A DNA stretch of 9,472 bases from Bacillota bacterium (GTDB lineage: Bacteria; Eremiobacterota; SpSt-956; JAKJGF01): positions 1 through 9,472 of the forward strand of contig JAKPQU010000520.1 in NCBI GenBank assembly GCA_029555925.1. Direction: 5' to 3'. The notes under the pieces are model-generated. The model was not told where the DNA came from, made no database searches, and worked only from the letters and a program-made list of their open reading frames with translations. The stretch's first letter is position 1. The number at the start of each line of letters is the position of its first letter. Shown one piece after another: positions 8,101-9,472 of this stretch. A program made the translations under genes and the position numbers.

Positions 8101-8167
8101 TTTTGACAAATTATCAGGCTATTTTCTAAAAATAAATCAATTTTTAGAACGATATATCACGCAATAA
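5159..8167 (+). CDS. recJ: Single-stranded-DNA exonuclease RecJ with long helicase-like C-terminal extension
   Basis: RecJ degrades single-stranded DNA 5' to 3' in recombinational and mismatch repair. The DHH phosphoesterase core is complete: DYDVDG (86-91), TVDCGTTN (141-148), TDHH (165-168) and ADIVPM (231-236). The DHHA1 domain follows with WHVGVLGIVASKL (356-368), GSARGIEGF (388-396) and FGGHALAGGF (412-421). An OB-like segment holding EPFGSEN (475-481) runs to about 565. Residues ~590-1002 are extra compared with the E. coli protein (577). They resemble two RecA-like helicase lobes, with LLIVHPL (635-641), LIITTFDYMW (689-698), VIDDNLLD (713-720) and ILDRFKSGESKYLLCSS (822-838), but no Walker A GKT is visible. 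The end KLDLLSSPCYVECLKHRE (963-980) looks like a motif common at the C terminus of clostridial RecJ. The ribosome site (AGGAT, 5144-5148) is weak. It lies 24 bases after secF. Confidence 0.93.
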   Translation: MIKKKWLFSTPGKSQDFSLLREAGYPRLISLVLNNRAISSPELAGRFFSPAMSDLEDPWLLPDIEKGITRVIEALNNKEKIMVYGDYDVDGTTGTTMLYMTLKKLGGYVDYYLPHRLQEGYGLNVKALELFARDGVKLIITVDCGTTNVKEVEIARSLGIDVIITDHHEAEEENIPSSCALINPKMKYSKYPFPYLAGVGVVLKFIQALISHFPSHKWEDYLGLAALGTIADIVPMIKENRIISYLGLKLLNRLPGTGLKALMDISSVDKLDTNGVLFKIAPRINALGRLDNADLAVKLLSIDDIDESREVAAIAEERNKERKTIQDKIMDEALELLEKKQGKSGKSPIILSSQSWHVGVLGIVASKLVEKYYRPVYLIMSNGVEAKGSARGIEGFSIFESLRYCQDILIKFGGHALAGGFSLSVSRIEDFIEKMEEYVQANVREDMLSPTITIEGEAYFPEIDLSLAEQFKAMEPFGSENSIPIFCSLGVQVLDTKFMGKDEEHFKLILRQGDVTHEAVGFMMGKAYSHLIKPGSLIDIVYSIDINYWRDEPILRLTVKDLRPSLQSYISISSSERRNIFLKNREASLSPMEKSIVDKFLEKKKIIGNFHNFKSLISVIHHLILVTLYQKNNRLLIVHPLKFESTRHYNFLKSYFSAKGIRVFLLNGAVNAVERENLLENLKLDFPCLIITTFDYMWLYKDIFFSPVTDLIVIDDNLLDYSGNVLIQLDDLTKNRGFLFCTLSSKLRSQDFITISTGKKEKPDIIRYNDFPGKWFYELSGKSIVICANDDKVLQTRTLLECHGHQVDILLSGHKVKDQKKILDRFKSGESKYLLCSSMFLYEIVSTDNLILLNCPFTWNEFCIEISICKHLYLAFSEKDIRHNISVIQSRIPDRNLLIKCYKLLNSRYKSGSINLSYSDSLSREIMPELVKTCLAIFEEIGLYRVSYSRTGYSLTMIEHKEKLDLLSSPCYVECLKHREHFDKLSGYFLKINQFLERYITQ

Positions 8168-8218
8168 CTGAGAGAAAGGTAACAAATCTCTCCATTATTA
8201 TCCAAAAAATTAACAAAA

Positions 8219-8224
8219 GAGGTG
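8219..8224 (+). promoter_or_regulatory. Ribosome binding site deciding the apt start
   Basis: GAGGTG lies 6 bases before the ATG at 8231. An in-frame GTG at 8222-8224 could extend the protein by three residues (MFF), but that codon is itself part of this ribosome binding site. The ATG is therefore the start. Confidence 0.8.
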
Positions 8225-8230
8225 TTTTTT

Positions 8231-8743
8231 ATGGATTTAAAAAAATTTATAAGAGATATACCGGATTTTCCCAAAGCCGGTATATTATTTAAAGATATTA
8301 CTACTCTTCTCAATGATAGTAATGCCTTTAAATATGCTGTTGATCAATTTGTAGATCATTATAAAGGACAGAAAATAGATTATATTGCAGCAGTTGAAGC
8401 AAGAGGATATATTATGGGAGGTGCTCTGTCTTATATTATGGGCGCAGGTTTCGTTCCTGTCAGAAAACCGGGAAAACTTCCCTATGAAGTTAATTCAATA
8501 GAATATACCCTTGAATATGGCTCCAATATTCTGGAAATCCATAAAGATGCAATCAAAAAAGGAAGCAATGTTCTGATTTTTGACGATTTAATCGCCACAG
8601 GAGGCTCTGCCCTGGCAGCTGCCAGATTAATAAAACAACTGGATGGTAATGTTCTGGGATGCGCATTTATTATAGAACTTTTAGAGCTTAAAGGCAGAGA
8701 AACACTTCAGGGTTATGATGTATTCTCCCTGATAGCATATTAG
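8231..8743 (+). CDS. apt: Adenine phosphoribosyltransferase
   Basis: This cytoplasmic purine salvage enzyme joins adenine and PRPP to give AMP and pyrophosphate. The 170 residues match the usual family length. The N terminus has IPDFPKAGILFKDIT (10-24), where most relatives have PKPG. EARGYIMGGALSY (56-68) is the conserved core. VPVRKPGKLPYEV (76-88) is the adenine-side segment. LEYGSNILEIHKDAI (94-108) is the flexible loop with its typical Glu and His. The PRPP-binding motif is VLIFDDLIATGGSALAA (114-130). All these are intact, so the enzyme should be active. It follows recJ by 63 bases with no terminator between, so co-transcription is likely. In many Firmicutes relA follows apt; here a convergent gene is found instead. 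A heptamer repeat overlaps its stop codon. Confidence 0.95.
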   Translation: MDLKKFIRDIPDFPKAGILFKDITTLLNDSNAFKYAVDQFVDHYKGQKIDYIAAVEARGYIMGGALSYIMGAGFVPVRKPGKLPYEVNSIEYTLEYGSNILEIHKDAIKKGSNVLIFDDLIATGGSALAAARLIKQLDGNVLGCAFIIELLELKGRETLQGYDVFSLIAY

Positions 8744-8757
8744 TGAAGAGTGAAGAG
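8742..8757. repeat. Heptamer repeat (AGTGAAG)x2 at the apt stop codon
   Basis: Two exact tandem AGTGAAG units plus a partial third begin inside the TAG stop codon of apt (8741-8743). The period and the GTGA core are shared with the other arrays in the window. Confidence 0.6.
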
Positions 8758-8820
8758 AAATAATATCTTCATTTTCTGGTTGTTCACTGGGGGCAGGGTT
8801 AGAGTATTTAACATTCAGAA

Positions 8821-8834
8821 CCCATCACCCATAC
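8821..8834. repeat. Heptamer pair CCCATCA-CCCATAC
   Basis: Two near-identical 7-base units lie between apt and the palindromic terminator. The match is short and could be chance on its own. It is listed because other spacers hold arrays of the same period. Confidence 0.35.
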
Positions 8835-8863
8835 CGGCACCTGATTTATAGACAAAAAGACAA

Positions 8864-8895
8864 AAATTTCGCCCTGAATATTCAGGGCGAAATTT
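8864..8895. terminator. Perfect 32-base palindrome, bidirectional terminator
   Basis: Positions 8864-8879 and 8880-8895 are exact reverse complements, giving a stem of up to 14 bp with GCCCTGA/TCAGGGC at its core. It sits between the convergent genes apt and the PUR-like gene. Leftward, the stem ends in AAATTTTTGTCTTTTTG, a good U-tract. Rightward, the U-tract is only the TTT within the stem followed by CACG. It is therefore a strong leftward terminator and a plausible weaker one for the secD-apt operon. Confidence 0.85.
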
Positions 8896-8912
8896 CACGT
8901 ATTATATATATA

Positions 8913-9152
8913 TTAAATTTCTACTTCTTCCTCAATATCTTCTCTGGTATCCCCTTCTTCTGCAGGCATGTCGATAATCTCATTCAATATATCCCGAAAA
9001 TCCTTCCAGCCGCTTTCAGGAATTATTATAAAGGATCTCTTTTTTCCGGATTCTGTTATCTTTAAATACTTTCCATTGGGATTTGCCTTGAGATCAAAAA
9101 AGAAGAGCTTATGTTCTATCTTAATTTTCCTGCTTAGAATTTCTTGGTCCAT
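8913..9152 (-). CDS. Small single-domain PUR-alpha-like nucleic-acid-binding protein, 79 residues
   Basis: The sequence fits one PUR repeat, the beta-beta-beta-beta-alpha unit of PUR-alpha-type single-strand DNA/RNA-binding proteins. The strands are about 8-13, KLFFFDLKAN (15-24), GKYLKITE (27-34) and RSFIIIP (39-45). A helix ESGWKDFRDILNEII (46-60) follows. The FFFDLK, NPNGKYLKI and acidic tail features match small bacterial PUR-domain proteins, the type known from Borrelia and from DUF3276-like families. Such proteins usually dimerise to form a full domain. Residues 64-78 are very acidic (EEGDTREDIEEEVE). The ATG at 9150-9152 has GGAGG 7 bases upstream. The gene stands alone, convergent with apt, and ends into the palindromic terminator. 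I see no convincing promoter upstream. Its targets are unknown; the family call rests on pattern reading. Confidence 0.8.
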   Translation of the reverse strand: MDQEILSRKIKIEHKLFFFDLKANPNGKYLKITESGKKRSFIIIPESGWKDFRDILNEIIDMPAEEGDTREDIEEEVEI

Positions 9153-9255
9153 TTCCTTACCTCCATAAAATTAAAATTCCGCCACATAAAATAAATATTT
9201 CTCTGTTTCAGAAAATTCTCCTTCTAAACTTAAAAGGGTGATATAATTATTTTAT

Positions 9256-9324
9256 AGCAATCAACAGTCAGCTATCAACTATCAGGTAATTCCTATTTTT
9301 CTGACTGCTGATTGCTGACTGATA
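9256..9324. repeat. Heptad-structured inverted repeat beside the right terminal repeat
   Basis: AGCAATCAACAGTCAG (9256-9271) is the reverse complement of 9301-9316 with one mismatch. This gives a 16-base stem around a 29-base loop. The left part divides into 7-base units AGCAATC, AACAGTC, AGCTATC and AACTATC. The right part, read on the minus strand, has units of the type TCAGCAA and TCAGCAG. It abuts the 146-base terminal repeat and lies upstream of the PUR-like gene. No U-tract makes it a terminator. The rest of the gene-free stretch 9153-9472 holds only an AT-rich 5' region and the terminal repeat. Confidence 0.65.
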
Positions 9325-9325
9325 G

Positions 9326-9471
9326 CTAAGTACCGTAACAGGTAAAAGGGTATCCATAAAAAGCTTCTGCCTGGCAGGCTCTGGAGAAGAAAAATTAGTT
9401 TTTTCTATAGAATTAAAAATTAAATAAGGGCTAATTTATTGTCTGTAAAACAAATTAAATAAGGCAGATTA
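9326..9471 (-). repeat. Right copy of 146-base terminal inverted repeat
   Basis: Its reverse complement aligns without gaps to 1-146, starting one base from the window end. Within it, the plus strand has a GCCTG-G-CAGGC dyad (around 9370) that is broken by a mismatch in the left copy. Both copies hold the AT-rich outer part with a TATTTAATTT motif; this copy has it twice, the left copy once. Confidence 0.9.
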
Positions 9472-9472
9472 T

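Noticed and set aside
8170..8192. Terminator between recJ and apt
   Set aside because: GAGAGA and TCTCTC form only a 6-bp stem with an 11-base loop, and no T-tract follows. Read-through into apt is more likely.
8968..9168. Rightward 66-residue frame opposite the PUR-like gene
   Set aside because: The leftward frame has a strong ribosome site and a recognisable domain. This one is its shadow.
1..9471. Composite transposon bounded by the terminal repeats
   Set aside because: The interior is housekeeping genes with no transposase or recombinase, the repeats encode no protein, and target-site duplications cannot be seen because the window ends there.

Overview
The window is AT-rich bacterial DNA with strong Shine-Dalgarno sites and consensus sigma-A/sigma-70-type promoters. 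The gene order secD-secF-recJ-apt is common in Firmicutes of the clostridial type and in some deep or uncultured bacterial lineages. The strong GGAGG sites, the long RecJ and the short heptamer repeats fit a low-GC Firmicute-like organism, but the long SecD and the CesT/YbjN-like protein also fit other phyla. I would not name a genus.

Layout. Positions 1-146 and 9326-9471 are two copies of one ~146-base repeat in inverted orientation. They align without gaps at about 91% identity and sit almost exactly at the two window edges. Positions 356-2165 hold a leftward unit: a consensus promoter at 2137-2165, a ~165-base leader with two tandem terminator hairpins, then three genes for a 67-residue helical protein, a 148-residue CesT/YbjN-like protein and a 222-residue helical protein. 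A likely terminator lies at 192-215. Positions 2238-8743 hold the divergent rightward unit: a consensus promoter, then secD, secF, recJ and apt. A perfect 32-base palindrome at 8864-8895 separates apt from a convergent gene (8913-9152) for a single-domain PUR-alpha-like nucleic-acid-binding protein.

Function. SecD and SecF form the membrane complex that helps complete Sec-dependent protein export. RecJ is the 5'-3' single-strand DNA exonuclease of recombination and repair, here with a ~400-residue C-terminal extension that looks like a decayed helicase. Apt salvages adenine to AMP. These functions are not obviously linked; the grouping is a conserved housekeeping neighbourhood. The leftward three-gene unit is the unexplained part of the window. 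None of its products has a function I can assign, and its leader looks built for transcription attenuation.

Most spacers outside secD-secF-recJ hold short 7-base-period repeats, usually starting within about 10 bases of a stop codon. No transposase, integrase, tRNA, rRNA or CRISPR array is visible.
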